A DNA stretch of 13,539 nucleotides from Gemmatimonadota bacterium (GTDB lineage: Bacteria > Gemmatimonadota > Gemmatimonadetes > Gemmatimonadales > Gemmatimonadaceae), in NCBI GenBank assembly GCA_028287225.1, contig JAQBPZ010000094.1:1-13539 (forward strand), in the 5' to 3' direction. Each line of letters starts with the position of its first letter. The first letter of the stretch is position 1. The position numbers were made by a program, and so were the translations under genes. Shown one piece after another: positions 6,060 through 13,515 of the stretch. The notes under the pieces were generated by a model. The model saw only the letters and a list, made by a program, of their open reading frames with translations. It had not been told where the DNA came from and did not search any database.

Positions 6060-8348
6060 ATGCGTCTCGCCCGTCTCTCCGCGCTCCTCCTCGCCGCCGG
6101 CACGCTCCCGCTCCGCGCCCAGGCCACCGATCCCAGCCGCATCACCGTCGAGCGGATCTTCGCGTCGCCCGACTTTCGCGGCGGGGCCATTCCGCAGCCC
6201 GCGTGGCTGCGCTCCGGCAGCTCGTACATCGATGCGCGGCCGGCGAAGGACGGCGGCACCGAGCTGGTGAAGGTGGACATCGCGACGGGCAAGGAGGAGG
6301 TGCTCGTGCGCGCCGAGCAGCTTTCGGCGGAGGGCAGGCGGCTGGACGTGGAGGAGCTCAGCCTCTCGGGCGACGAGCGGCAGGCGCTCCTCTTCCACAA
6401 CTCGGTGCAGGTCTGGCGTGCCAACACCCGCGGCCGGTTCGACGTGTTCGACTTCCGCACCGGGAAGCTCACGCCTGTCTCGGCGAATGCCGGGCTCCAG
6501 ATGTTCGCCAAGGTCTCGCCCGACGGCCGCAAGGTGGCCTTCGTGCGCGACAACGACCTGTACGTCACCGACCTCGCCACCCGGCGCGAGCAGCGCCTCA
6601 CGCGCGACGGCAGCGAGAACATCATCAACGGCACCACCGACTGGGTGTACGAGGAGGAGCTCGGCCTCCGCGACGCCTTCCGCTGGAGCCCGGACTCGCG
6701 CCGCATCGCCTACTGGCGCTTCGACCAGAGCGCGGTGCCGGCGTTTCCCATCGTGAACGAGCTCGGTCTCTACCCGAAGGTCGCGACGCTGCGCTATCCC
6801 AAGGCGGGGCAGCCGAACTCCCGCGTGAAGGTCGGCGTCATCACCCTCGCGAACGGGACGACGACGTGGCTCACCGGCGCCGGTCCGGACACCGGGCAGT
6901 ACATCGCGCGCATGGAATGGGTGGACGCCGACTCGCTCGCGGTGCAGCGCATCCCGCGCCGCCAGACGTCGGTCGACATCCTGATGCTCAGCGCCTCCAC
7001 CGGCCGCGGACGCACGGTCATGACCGACCGCGACTCGGCGTACGTGGACGTGGAGAACGGCGACCTGCGCTGGATCGACGCGAAGGCGTCGATCACCGGA
7101 CAGCCGGACGCGAAGGCGTCGATCACCGGACAGCCGGACGCGAGGGCGTCGATCACCGGGCAGCCGGGCGCCGGGAAGCAGCAGTTCCTCTGGCTCTCGG
7201 ATCGCAGCGGCTGGCGGCAGCTCTTCCTGTACGGCCGCGACGGGCGGGTCGTCCGCCAGCTCACCACCGACGGCGCGGACGTGCTGGGCGTGGAAGGCGT
7301 GGACGAGCAGAACGGCTACGTGTACGTGACGGTCGCGGCCCCCACGCCGATGGAGCGCAACCTGTATCGCGTGTCGCTCGCCGGCGGCGCCATGACGCGC
7401 GTCACGCCGCAGGCCGGCACGCATGCCGTGAGCATCAGTCCCGATGCGCGCTACCTCATGGACATCCACTCGACGATCAACTCGCCGGCGGTCGCCACGC
7501 TGTATGCGCTGCCCTCGATGCACGTCATCCGCGTGCTCCAGGACAACGCCGCGCTCAAGGCGCGCCTGTCGCAGCTCGCCATTCGTCCCGCCACCTTCCT
7601 CAAGGTGCCGATGCCGGACGGCACGCAGCTCGACGCGTACCGCATCGTGCCGGCGAGCTTCGACAGCACGCGCAAGTACCCCGTGCTCATGCACGTGTAC
7701 GGCGGTCCGGCCAGCCCCAAGGTGAACGACGCCTGGATGGGGGCGGACGAGCTCTGGCACCAGAGCATGGCGCAGCAGGGCTACGTGGTCATCGTCGTGG
7801 ACAATCGCGGCTCGGCATGGCGCGGCCGCGACTTCCGCAAGACGACGCAGCTCCGGCTCGGCCTGAAGGAGTCGCAGGACCAGATCGACGCGGCCACGTG
7901 GATCGGCCGGCAGAGCTGGGGCGACGCGGGCCGCATCGGCATCTGGGGGTGGAGCTTCGGCGGCTCCATGACCTTCCTCTCGGCGGCGCGCGGCGGCCCG
8001 GTGTTCAAGGCGGCCATCGTGGTCGCGCCGGTCACCGACTGGGGGCTGTACGACACGATCTACACCGAGCGCTTCATGTGGACGCCGCAGGAGAACCCGG
8101 TGGGGTATCGCGAGAGCTCGCCGCAGCGCTTTGCGGGCGGCCTCACCGCGCGCACCCTGCTCGTGCACGGCACCGGCGACGACAACGTCCACCCGCAGAA
8201 CACCATCCAGCTCGCGAACACGCTGGAGGCCGCGAACAAGCCCTTCTACATGCTGCTCTACCCGGGCCGCACGCACAGCATCTCCGGCGGCAACACGCGC
8301 GTGCACCTGTACAACTCCTTCACGCGCTTCCTCCTCGAGAACCTGTGA
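6060..8348 (+). CDS. Secreted dipeptidyl peptidase IV (S9B prolyl oligopeptidase family)
   Basis: Serine exopeptidase releasing X-Pro or X-Ala dipeptides from peptide N-termini, probably in the periplasm. The 762-residue protein starts at ATG 6060 with a signal peptide (MRLARLSALLLAAGTLPLRA). An in-frame GTG at 5997 would bury that signal, so I reject it. The beta-propeller (about 40-500) holds TDWVYEEELGL with Glu198-Glu200, the double-glutamate motif that grips the substrate amino terminus in DPP IV. The alpha/beta-hydrolase domain (about 510-762) has nucleophile Ser632 in GIWGWSFGGSM, the acid in HGTGDDNVHPQ (Asp707/Asp708) and His739 in GRTHSISGG. Numbering runs almost in step with human DPP4. 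Oddity: three tandem decapeptides DA(K/R)ASITGQP at 340-369 lengthen a propeller loop. The stop overlaps the next gene's GTG, implying coupled translation with the M14 peptidase. Confidence 0.96.
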   Translation: MRLARLSALLLAAGTLPLRAQATDPSRITVERIFASPDFRGGAIPQPAWLRSGSSYIDARPAKDGGTELVKVDIATGKEEVLVRAEQLSAEGRRLDVEELSLSGDERQALLFHNSVQVWRANTRGRFDVFDFRTGKLTPVSANAGLQMFAKVSPDGRKVAFVRDNDLYVTDLATRREQRLTRDGSENIINGTTDWVYEEELGLRDAFRWSPDSRRIAYWRFDQSAVPAFPIVNELGLYPKVATLRYPKAGQPNSRVKVGVITLANGTTTWLTGAGPDTGQYIARMEWVDADSLAVQRIPRRQTSVDILMLSASTGRGRTVMTDRDSAYVDVENGDLRWIDAKASITGQPDAKASITGQPDARASITGQPGAGKQQFLWLSDRSGWRQLFLYGRDGRVVRQLTTDGADVLGVEGVDEQNGYVYVTVAAPTPMERNLYRVSLAGGAMTRVTPQAGTHAVSISPDARYLMDIHSTINSPAVATLYALPSMHVIRVLQDNAALKARLSQLAIRPATFLKVPMPDGTQLDAYRIVPASFDSTRKYPVLMHVYGGPASPKVNDAWMGADELWHQSMAQQGYVVIVVDNRGSAWRGRDFRKTTQLRLGLKESQDQIDAATWIGRQSWGDAGRIGIWGWSFGGSMTFLSAARGGPVFKAAIVVAPVTDWGLYDTIYTERFMWTPQENPVGYRESSPQRFAGGLTARTLLVHGTGDDNVHPQNTIQLANTLEAANKPFYMLLYPGRTHSISGGNTRVHLYNSFTRFLLENL
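7077..7166 (+). repeat. In-frame 30-bp minisatellite, three copies, inside the DPP IV gene
   Basis: Units at 7077-7106, 7107-7136 and 7137-7166. The first two are identical over all 30 bp. The third differs at two positions, AAG to AGG (Lys to Arg) and a silent GGA to GGG. Each unit encodes DAKASITGQP (third copy DARASITGQP). Because 30 is a multiple of three, copy-number change keeps the frame. Confidence 0.97.
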
Positions 8349-10000
8349 CCACCCGACATCCGCTGCATCGCCGCTGCGCCCTCGCCCTTGCCGCCCTCAC
8401 CATGGCGGCGTCGTGCAGCCGCGGCGCGCCGGCGAGCACCGCGGCCACGCCGGGCCCGCGCGGGCCGCTCACGCGCGCCGAACGTACCCGGTATCTGGAG
8501 ACGTCGCGCTATGCGGACGTCGTCGCCTTCCTGGACTCCCTGCATTCGGAAGACGCGACGCTCGCCTTCGGCTCAATCGGCCGCACGACCGAGGGGCGCG
8601 ACATCCCCTACGTGATCGCCTCGCGCCCGCTCGTCCGCACGCCACGGGCGGCGCGCGCCACGGGCAAGCCGATCGTGTACGTGCAGGCCAACATCCACGC
8701 CGGCGAGGTGGAGGGAAAGGAGGCGCTGCTCGCGCTGGTGCGCGACCTCGCGTACACGCGGGGCCCCAGCGTGCTGGACTCCATCGTCCTGATCGCGGTG
8801 CCCATCTACAACGCGGACGGCAACGAGAAGCTCGCGCCGCAGGAGCGGCAGCGCACCGAGCAGAACGGCCCCGCGCTGGTCGGGCAGCGCCCCAATGCGA
8901 TGGGGCTGGACCTCAACCGCGACTACATCAAGGCCGAGGCGCCGGAGACGCGCGCGTCGCTCGCGATGTTCAACACGTGGGATCCGGACGTCTTCGTGGA
9001 CCTGCACACCACCGACGGCAGCTTTCACGGCTACGCGCTCACCTACTCGCCCTCCCTCAGCCCGGCGTCCCCGCTCGCCGACTACTCGCGCACGCTGCTC
9101 TCGGAGCTGCGCACGCGCGTGCGCGCCCGGGAGGGGTACGAGACCTTCGACTACGGCAACTTCGAGGATCCGGGCGGCGAGGTGAGCACGGACACCGTGC
9201 ACACCGGCTGGTACACGTACGACGCCCGCCCGCGCTTCGGCACCAACTACTACGGCCTGCGCAACCGGATCGCGGTGCTGAGCGAGGCCTTCTCGCACGA
9301 TCCGTTCGAGCGACGCGTCCGTTCCACCTACGCCTTCACGCGCCAGCTCCTCTCACTCGTCGCCGAGCGCGGCCGCGAGATCCGGCTGCGCGAGCAGCAG
9401 GCCGAAGCCCCGACTGTCGCGTCCGGTGCGCTGACGCTGTCGGTCCGCTCCGCCCTGCCGCCGACGGCGCCGCTGCAGCCGGTGCGCTACGAGATCCTCG
9501 CGCGCACCGGCGACTCGAGCCGCACGGAGGCCGGCGTGCCGCGCGGCCTCCGACGCACCGGGGAGTTTCGCACCAGACAGATGCCGGTGTTCGACCGCTT
9601 CGTCTCCACCGCGACGACGAACCTGCCCGCGGCGTACCTCGTGCCGGCGTCGGACACCACCGTGGTGAGCCGACTGCGGGCGCATGGCGTCAGCCTCGTG
9701 CGGCTCGAGGGCGAGCTGGACACCTCGGGGCGGTATGAAGCGTTCGTGATCGACAGCGTGGTGCGCTCGCCGCGTCCCTTCCAGGGGCACAGCGAAGTCC
9801 GCCTGACCGGAGCGTGGCGGCCGGTGCAGCTCCAGGCGCGCGGCCCGCAGTATCTCGTCGACACGCACCAGCCGCTCGCGCGCCTCGCCGCCTACCTGCT
9901 GGATCCGGAGTCCGAGGACAGCTTCGGCACGTGGAACGCGTTCGACGACCGGCTGGGCGCGGGCAAGGCGTACCCGATCGTCCGTCGAACGGGCCGTTGA
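8345..10000 (+). CDS. M14-family zinc carboxypeptidase, exported, possible lipoprotein
   Basis: 551 residues from GTG 8345, overlapping the DPP IV stop by 4 bp (GTGA). The N-terminus has Arg/His, then the hydrophobic CALALAALTMAAS and Cys24. AASC is an imperfect lipobox because the -3 position is Ala, so it is either a lipoprotein or a cleaved secreted enzyme. Zinc ligands are visible: His118 and Glu121 in NIHAGEVEGKE (HxxE) and His221 in VDLHTTDG. Glu314 in VLSEAFSHDPF is the likely catalytic base. MGLDLNRDY supplies the Asn-Arg pair that binds the substrate carboxylate. The catalytic domain covers about 45-345. The last 200 residues are of unknown role, perhaps a beta-rich accessory domain. 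M14 enzymes remove C-terminal residues or act on peptidoglycan peptides; next to DPP IV, peptide degradation is the more likely job. Confidence 0.93.
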   Translation: MTTRHPLHRRCALALAALTMAASCSRGAPASTAATPGPRGPLTRAERTRYLETSRYADVVAFLDSLHSEDATLAFGSIGRTTEGRDIPYVIASRPLVRTPRAARATGKPIVYVQANIHAGEVEGKEALLALVRDLAYTRGPSVLDSIVLIAVPIYNADGNEKLAPQERQRTEQNGPALVGQRPNAMGLDLNRDYIKAEAPETRASLAMFNTWDPDVFVDLHTTDGSFHGYALTYSPSLSPASPLADYSRTLLSELRTRVRAREGYETFDYGNFEDPGGEVSTDTVHTGWYTYDARPRFGTNYYGLRNRIAVLSEAFSHDPFERRVRSTYAFTRQLLSLVAERGREIRLREQQAEAPTVASGALTLSVRSALPPTAPLQPVRYEILARTGDSSRTEAGVPRGLRRTGEFRTRQMPVFDRFVSTATTNLPAAYLVPASDTTVVSRLRAHGVSLVRLEGELDTSGRYEAFVIDSVVRSPRPFQGHSEVRLTGAWRPVQLQARGPQYLVDTHQPLARLAAYLLDPESEDSFGTWNAFDDRLGAGKAYPIVRRTGR

Positions 10001-10132
10001 CGGGGGGGACGAGGCTGGACCGGGGTCGGGCCGGGGCCGGACCCGTCCCCATGCTGCCCGTCGACGCCGACAGGAATTACATTCCGCACCTCACCCGGCG
10101 TGGACGCCGGTCACCGGCCGTACCGAGGATCC

Positions 10133-11068
10133 ATGCTTCGTAACACGCTCCTCTATCTCTCGAACCAGCCGCGCATCTTCCGGTTCGTCCGCAACAACCG
10201 GCTCGCGAAGCACTTTGCCCGCCGGTTCGTCGCCGGGGAAACGGTGCAGGAGGCGCTCGACGTCGTGCGGGAGCTGAATGCCAAGGGCATCACCGCGTCG
10301 CTCGACCTCCTCGGCGAGAGCGTGTACACCGAGCGCGAGGCGCGCGCCGCACGCGACGAGTACCTCCAGCTGCTGGACCGCATCCGCGAGTCGAAGGTCG
10401 ACGCCAACGTGTCGGTGAAGCTCACCGCCATGGGACTCGACATCGATCACGAGCTCTGCATCGCCATCATGCAGGACATCCTGGTCCGCGCCCAGGCGTA
10501 CGACACGTTCGTGCGCCTCGACATGGAGGCGAGCAACTACACGGACGTCACGCTCAAGCTGTTCGAGGAGCGCCTGTATCCGGCGTACAAGGCGAACGTC
10601 GGCGTGGTGCTCCAGAGCTACCTCTACCGCACCTTCGCGGACGTGGAGCACATGAACGCGCTCCGCGCGCGCGTGCGCATCTGCAAGGGCGCGTACAAGG
10701 AGCCCGCGTCGGTCGCGTACCCGGAGAAGAAGGACGTGGACGCGAACTACGTGAAGTGCATGCGGGAGCTGATGCTCAAGGGCAACTATCCGGGCATCGC
10801 GACGCACGACCCGGCGATGATCGACGAGGCGAAGCGGTGGGCGAAGGAGCAGGGCATCGCCAGCGACCGCTTCGAGTTCCAGATGCTCTACGGCATCCGG
10901 CGCGACCTGCAGGAATCGCTGGTCAAGGAGGGATACCGCGTGCGCTGCTACGTGCCCTTCGGCACGCAGTGGTACCCGTACCTCATGCGGCGGCTCGCGG
11001 AGCGCCCGGCGAACGTGATGTTCATCACCGGCAGCGTCGTTCGCGAGGCGCTGCATCTCGGCCACTAG
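10133..11068 (+). CDS. Proline dehydrogenase (monofunctional PRODH)
   Basis: FAD enzyme oxidising L-proline to 1-pyrroline-5-carboxylate and passing electrons to the quinone pool, the first step of proline catabolism. At 311 residues it matches bacterial monofunctional PRODH (variously named putB or fadM) rather than the long bifunctional PutA. Family motifs include RLDMEASNYTDVTL, QSYLYRT, RICKGAYKEP (182-191), ATHDP, FEFQMLYGIR, and the C-terminal YVPFGTQWYPYLMRRLAER (273-291). In the last, Arg286-Arg287 correspond to the arginine pair that binds the proline carboxylate. ATG 10133 is preferred, with GAGG at 10125-10128; a GTG at 10100 would add 11 unlike residues. No pyrroline-5-carboxylate dehydrogenase is in the window, so the second step must be encoded elsewhere. 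Downstream genes follow within 10 nt, suggesting one transcript. Confidence 0.95.
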   Translation: MLRNTLLYLSNQPRIFRFVRNNRLAKHFARRFVAGETVQEALDVVRELNAKGITASLDLLGESVYTEREARAARDEYLQLLDRIRESKVDANVSVKLTAMGLDIDHELCIAIMQDILVRAQAYDTFVRLDMEASNYTDVTLKLFEERLYPAYKANVGVVLQSYLYRTFADVEHMNALRARVRICKGAYKEPASVAYPEKKDVDANYVKCMRELMLKGNYPGIATHDPAMIDEAKRWAKEQGIASDRFEFQMLYGIRRDLQESLVKEGYRVRCYVPFGTQWYPYLMRRLAERPANVMFITGSVVREALHLGH

Positions 11069-11078
11069 CGCGCCGCCC

Positions 11079-11477
11079 ATGCCGGGCCAGCACCTTCCCG
11101 CCGACCACTCGCGTGGCGACACCAACACGCTGGGCGGGTACGCCGCGGTGCACGCGCGTCCGCCGGCCTTCGAGGGGACCGACGGGCTGTCGTACAGCGT
11201 CGAGATCGTCGTGGCCCCCACGGGGCGGGCGGACGCCCCCTTCGGCGCCTACCTGCTGTTCGTGCAGTGGGCCCGCATCGGCGCCAGCACGCCGAGCGGC
11301 CACCTCGAGACGGACTTCCTGGCGGAGTCCGACAGCGAGGAGGAGGCGCGTGCGCTGGTGGGCGCGTACGCGCTGAGCCAGGTGCGCGGCGCGCTGCACG
11401 CGCTGATCGACGCGCGTCACGGCGGCACGCCCATCCGCAAATGGTACGAAGCGATGCAGGACGAGGACACGGCGTGA
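11079..11477 (+). CDS. Unrecognised 132-residue protein between proline dehydrogenase and rsgA
   Basis: Starts at ATG 11079, 10 nt after the proline dehydrogenase stop, and its TGA overlaps the rsgA GTG by 4 bp. That overlap and codon use like its neighbours argue that it is real. No signal peptide or membrane segment is present, so it is probably cytoplasmic. The middle has alternating hydrophobic strands (LSYSVEIVVAPTG, GAYLLFVQWARIG), followed by an acidic stretch (FLAESDSEEEARALVGAYAL) and a helix ending HALIDARHGGTP. This looks like a small alpha/beta domain. I cannot assign a family or function. Confidence 0.78.
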   Translation: MPGQHLPADHSRGDTNTLGGYAAVHARPPAFEGTDGLSYSVEIVVAPTGRADAPFGAYLLFVQWARIGASTPSGHLETDFLAESDSEEEARALVGAYALSQVRGALHALIDARHGGTPIRKWYEAMQDEDTA

Positions 11478-12466
11478 CGGACCCGCGGAACGAGGGCCTG
11501 GTGCTCAGCGGCACGGGCGGGATCTGGCGCGTGGAGCGCGAGGATCGGTCGGTGGTGGAGGCGTCGCTGCGGGGCCGCGTGAAGAAGTCCAACTCCGGCA
11601 AGCGCGCCGACGGCTCGCTCCGGCGCGACACGATCTCGGCGGCGTCGGACACCCTGAAGCTCACCATCGGGGACCGCGTGCTCCTGGAGCAGGACGAGGC
11701 CACGGGCGCCGTCGCGATCGGCGAGATCCTCCCGCGCCGATCGCGCCTCGCGCGCCGGGCGCCGGGCGGTGGGCAGGGCGAGCGCATCGTCGCGGCCAAC
11801 GTGGACCAGGTGGTGGTGGTGTTCGCCGCCGCCAACCCGGAGCCGCATCCGCGCATGCTCGACCGCTTCCTGGTGATCGCCGAAGCCAACGAGCTGGCCG
11901 CCCGGATCGTGATCAACAAGGTGGAGCTCGTGGGCGGGGCCGACGCGGCGCGCGAGCGGTGGCGTGACTACGAGCGCGCGGGCTACACGATCCACTACAC
12001 GAGCGTGAAGGCGCGCGAGGGGCTGGAGGCGCTGCACGACAGCCTCGCAGGGCAGGTGAGCGTCCTGACCGGCCCGTCGGGAGTCGGCAAGTCGTCGCTC
12101 CTGAATGCGATGTTCGAGGGGCTCAACCTCCGCATCGGCGAGATCAGCGAGTCGGTGAACAAGGGCCGGCACACGACCGTCGGCGGGTTCCTGCACCCCC
12201 TCACCGGGCCGGAGGGTGGCTACGTGGCCGACACGCCGGGGCTGCGCGAAGTCGGCATGTGGGCGCTCGCCCCGGAGGAGCTCGACCAGTGCTTCCCGGA
12301 GCTGCGCCCCTTCCTCACCGGCTGCCGCTTCGCCGACTGCCGCCACAGCGTGGAGCCGGACTGCCAGGTGCGCATGGCCGTCGAGCGCGGCGACGTGAGC
12401 CGGGCACGGTACGAGAGCTTCATCAAGCTCCGGGACGAGCTGGAAGGAAACAAACCGGCGTACTGA
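11474..12466 (+). CDS. rsgA: Ribosome small-subunit biogenesis GTPase RsgA (YjeQ/YloQ)
   Basis: Circularly permuted GTPase acting late in 30S subunit maturation. The 330-residue protein starts at GTG 11474 with GAGGA at 11463-11467. An N-terminal OB-fold (about 1-105) has the basic GRVKKSNSGKR and the strand GDRVLLEQ. The G motifs come in permuted order G4-G5-G1-G2-G3: G4 is NKVE at 148-151, G5 is TSVK, G1 is GPSGVGKSS at 200-208, G2 is GRHTT, and G3 is DTPGLREVG. The C-terminal zinc site is Cys284, Cys289, His291 and Cys297 in CRFADCRHSVEPDC. All diagnostic parts are present. The only deviation is Glu151 where NKxD normally has Asp. The gene is coupled to its upstream neighbour and ends at a hairpin before a convergent gene. 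Confidence 0.96.
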   Translation: MTDPRNEGLVLSGTGGIWRVEREDRSVVEASLRGRVKKSNSGKRADGSLRRDTISAASDTLKLTIGDRVLLEQDEATGAVAIGEILPRRSRLARRAPGGGQGERIVAANVDQVVVVFAAANPEPHPRMLDRFLVIAEANELAARIVINKVELVGGADAARERWRDYERAGYTIHYTSVKAREGLEALHDSLAGQVSVLTGPSGVGKSSLLNAMFEGLNLRIGEISESVNKGRHTTVGGFLHPLTGPEGGYVADTPGLREVGMWALAPEELDQCFPELRPFLTGCRFADCRHSVEPDCQVRMAVERGDVSRARYESFIKLRDELEGNKPAY

Positions 12467-12508
12467 CCGGGCGCTCGCGGCTTCGCCGCGGGCTTGGCGG
12501 GCGCCCGG
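12467..12508. terminator. Shared hairpin terminator between convergent rsgA and the GntR gene
   Basis: Immediately after the rsgA stop, CCGGGCGC (12467-12474) pairs with GCGCCCGG (12501-12508). Inside it CGCGG-CTTCG-CCGCG (12476-12490) forms a second perfect hairpin. No T-run follows on the plus strand. The structure reads equally on both strands and lies 7 nt from the minus-strand gene's stop, so it may terminate both transcripts. Confidence 0.6.
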
Positions 12509-12515
12509 CTGTCAA

Positions 12516-13298
12516 TTACCAGCTTCCTCGTTCCCCCGCGACCTCGATCACCTTCGCGATCCGCTCGGCCGCATGCCGCCAGTTGAGCTGCACGGCCGCC
12601 TGGGCCGAATCCGGCGTGCCTTCGTCGATCGCGTCGATGATGGCATCGTGTTCGGCTACTGACGCCTTGATGTCGCTGGTCAGCATGCTGATGTACATCC
12701 GGATGTACCGTTCGGCCTGGGGCTTCACGCTGTCGTGGAGGGCTACCAGGCGCGGACCGGAGCCGGCCTCCACGATGGCGCGGTGCAGACGCTCGTCGGC
12801 CTCGTAGAGCCGCCCATGGTCAATGGGGGCAGTTCTCCCGGTGCGGTAAAACTCGGCATTGAGCGACTTGAGCTCGCGCGTCAGGAGGCGCCGTTCGGCC
12901 ACCGGGAGGTCCGCGGCCCATCGTGCGCCCAGCCCTTCCAGCTCGCCCACGATGTTGAGCAGCTCGCGGACATCGGCCCGCGTGAGCGGCGCGACGGTCA
13001 GGCGCGCCTGCTGCGCGCCGGGCGCGCCCACCACGAACCCCTCCTGCTGGAGGCGCTGGAGCGCCTCGCGCACCGGCGTCCGGCTCACCCCCAGCCGCGT
13101 CGCCACCTCGGTCTCCACCACGCGGCTCCCCGGCGCCAGGAGCCCCTGCACGATCAGGTCGCGGAGCCGCAGGTACACCTGCTCGGGCCGCGACCCGTGC
13201 GGGGCATCCGCGGCGCCCGAGTCGGCCACTGGCCGCACGGCCCGGGCACCGGCCTTGGCGGCGGCGCGAGTGGCAGGGGTCGTTCGGCGGGCTGGCAT
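12516..13298 (-). CDS. GntR-family transcriptional regulator with FCD (FadR C-terminal) domain
   Basis: Ligand-responsive DNA-binding regulator, 260 residues from ATG 13298. After a basic Ala/Arg-rich lead (1-35) comes the GntR winged helix (about 38-102): YLRLRDLIVQGLLAPGSRV, then ATRLGVSRTPVREALQRLQQ with the recognition helix, and the wing up to ARLTV. The all-helical FCD effector domain (about 105-250) keeps the metal-binding set Asp168 and His172 (DERLH), His217 (AEHDAI) and His242 (NWRHAA), so it likely binds a carboxylic-acid ligand through a metal. FCD members often control sugar-acid, amino-acid or fatty-acid catabolism; the target here is unknown. An in-frame ATG at 13334 adds 12 residues, but a -10-like TATATT lies between the two ATGs, which favours the shorter start. 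The gene converges on rsgA. Confidence 0.93.
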   Translation of the reverse strand: MPARRTTPATRAAAKAGARAVRPVADSGAADAPHGSRPEQVYLRLRDLIVQGLLAPGSRVVETEVATRLGVSRTPVREALQRLQQEGFVVGAPGAQQARLTVAPLTRADVRELLNIVGELEGLGARWAADLPVAERRLLTRELKSLNAEFYRTGRTAPIDHGRLYEADERLHRAIVEAGSGPRLVALHDSVKPQAERYIRMYISMLTSDIKASVAEHDAIIDAIDEGTPDSAQAAVQLNWRHAAERIAKVIEVAGERGSW

Positions 13299-13305
13299 GC
13301 GGAGG

Positions 13306-13311
13306 AATATA
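13306..13311 (-). promoter_or_regulatory. Possible -10 box of the GntR gene, implying a leaderless mRNA
   Basis: On the minus strand TATATT lies with 7 nt between it and the ATG at 13298, where transcription would normally begin at or next to the A of ATG. The stretch before the ATG reads CCTCCGC, with no Shine-Dalgarno. No good -35 is seen. A 9-mer TCATCGCCC (plus-strand sense) occurs at 13315-13323 and again at 13345-13353, one copy on each side of the expected -35 position. Confidence 0.35.
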
Positions 13312-13378
13312 CGATCATCGCCCGGGATCGGCATGACTCACCCGTCATCGCCCAGGCCCGCTCGCGAAACAACCTCGA

Positions 13379-13515
13379 CACAGAGGGCGCAGAGGGGAAC
13401 AGCGAGGGCGCAGAGAACTGCCGCTCGGGCATTCCCCTCTGTGCCCTCCGTGTCCTCTGTGGTTAAATGCCCTTGCAAGAGCGTTTTACCACAGAGGTCA
13501 CGGAGGGCACAGAGG
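13379..13515. repeat. Palindromic array of 9-bp CACAGAGGN repeats
   Basis: The left block has CACAGAGG at 13379, CGCAGAGG at 13388, CAGCGAGG at 13400 and CGCAGAGA at 13409. The middle block carries the complement, CCTCTGTG at 13436, CCTCCGTG at 13445 and CCTCTGTG at 13454. The right block has CACAGAGG at 13490, CACGGAGG at 13499 and CACAGAGG at 13508. Units within a block step by 9 bp. The arms 13436-13467 and 13484-13515 form an inverted repeat of 32 nt with 2 mismatches around a 16-nt loop. The middle block can also pair with the left block. No gene lies here. It resembles a dispersed intergenic repeat family rather than CRISPR, because no unique spacers separate the units. Confidence 0.85.

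Noticed and set aside
6203..10000. A single 1265-codon open frame that could look like a giant fusion protein
   Set aside because: Its first part is an out-of-frame reading of the DPP IV gene with low-complexity sequence. Only from the GTG at 8345 does it encode a real protein, the M14 peptidase.
10001..10132. Terminator or operator between the M14 gene and proline dehydrogenase
   Set aside because: The GGGGCCGG-rich stretch gives only short ambiguous stems, and GGAAT-TAC-ATTCC at 10073-10085 is too short to call. Co-transcription remains open.
13379..13515. CRISPR array at the right end
   Set aside because: Units are 9 bp, adjacent and in both orientations, without unique spacers of 30 bp or so, and no cas genes are in the window.
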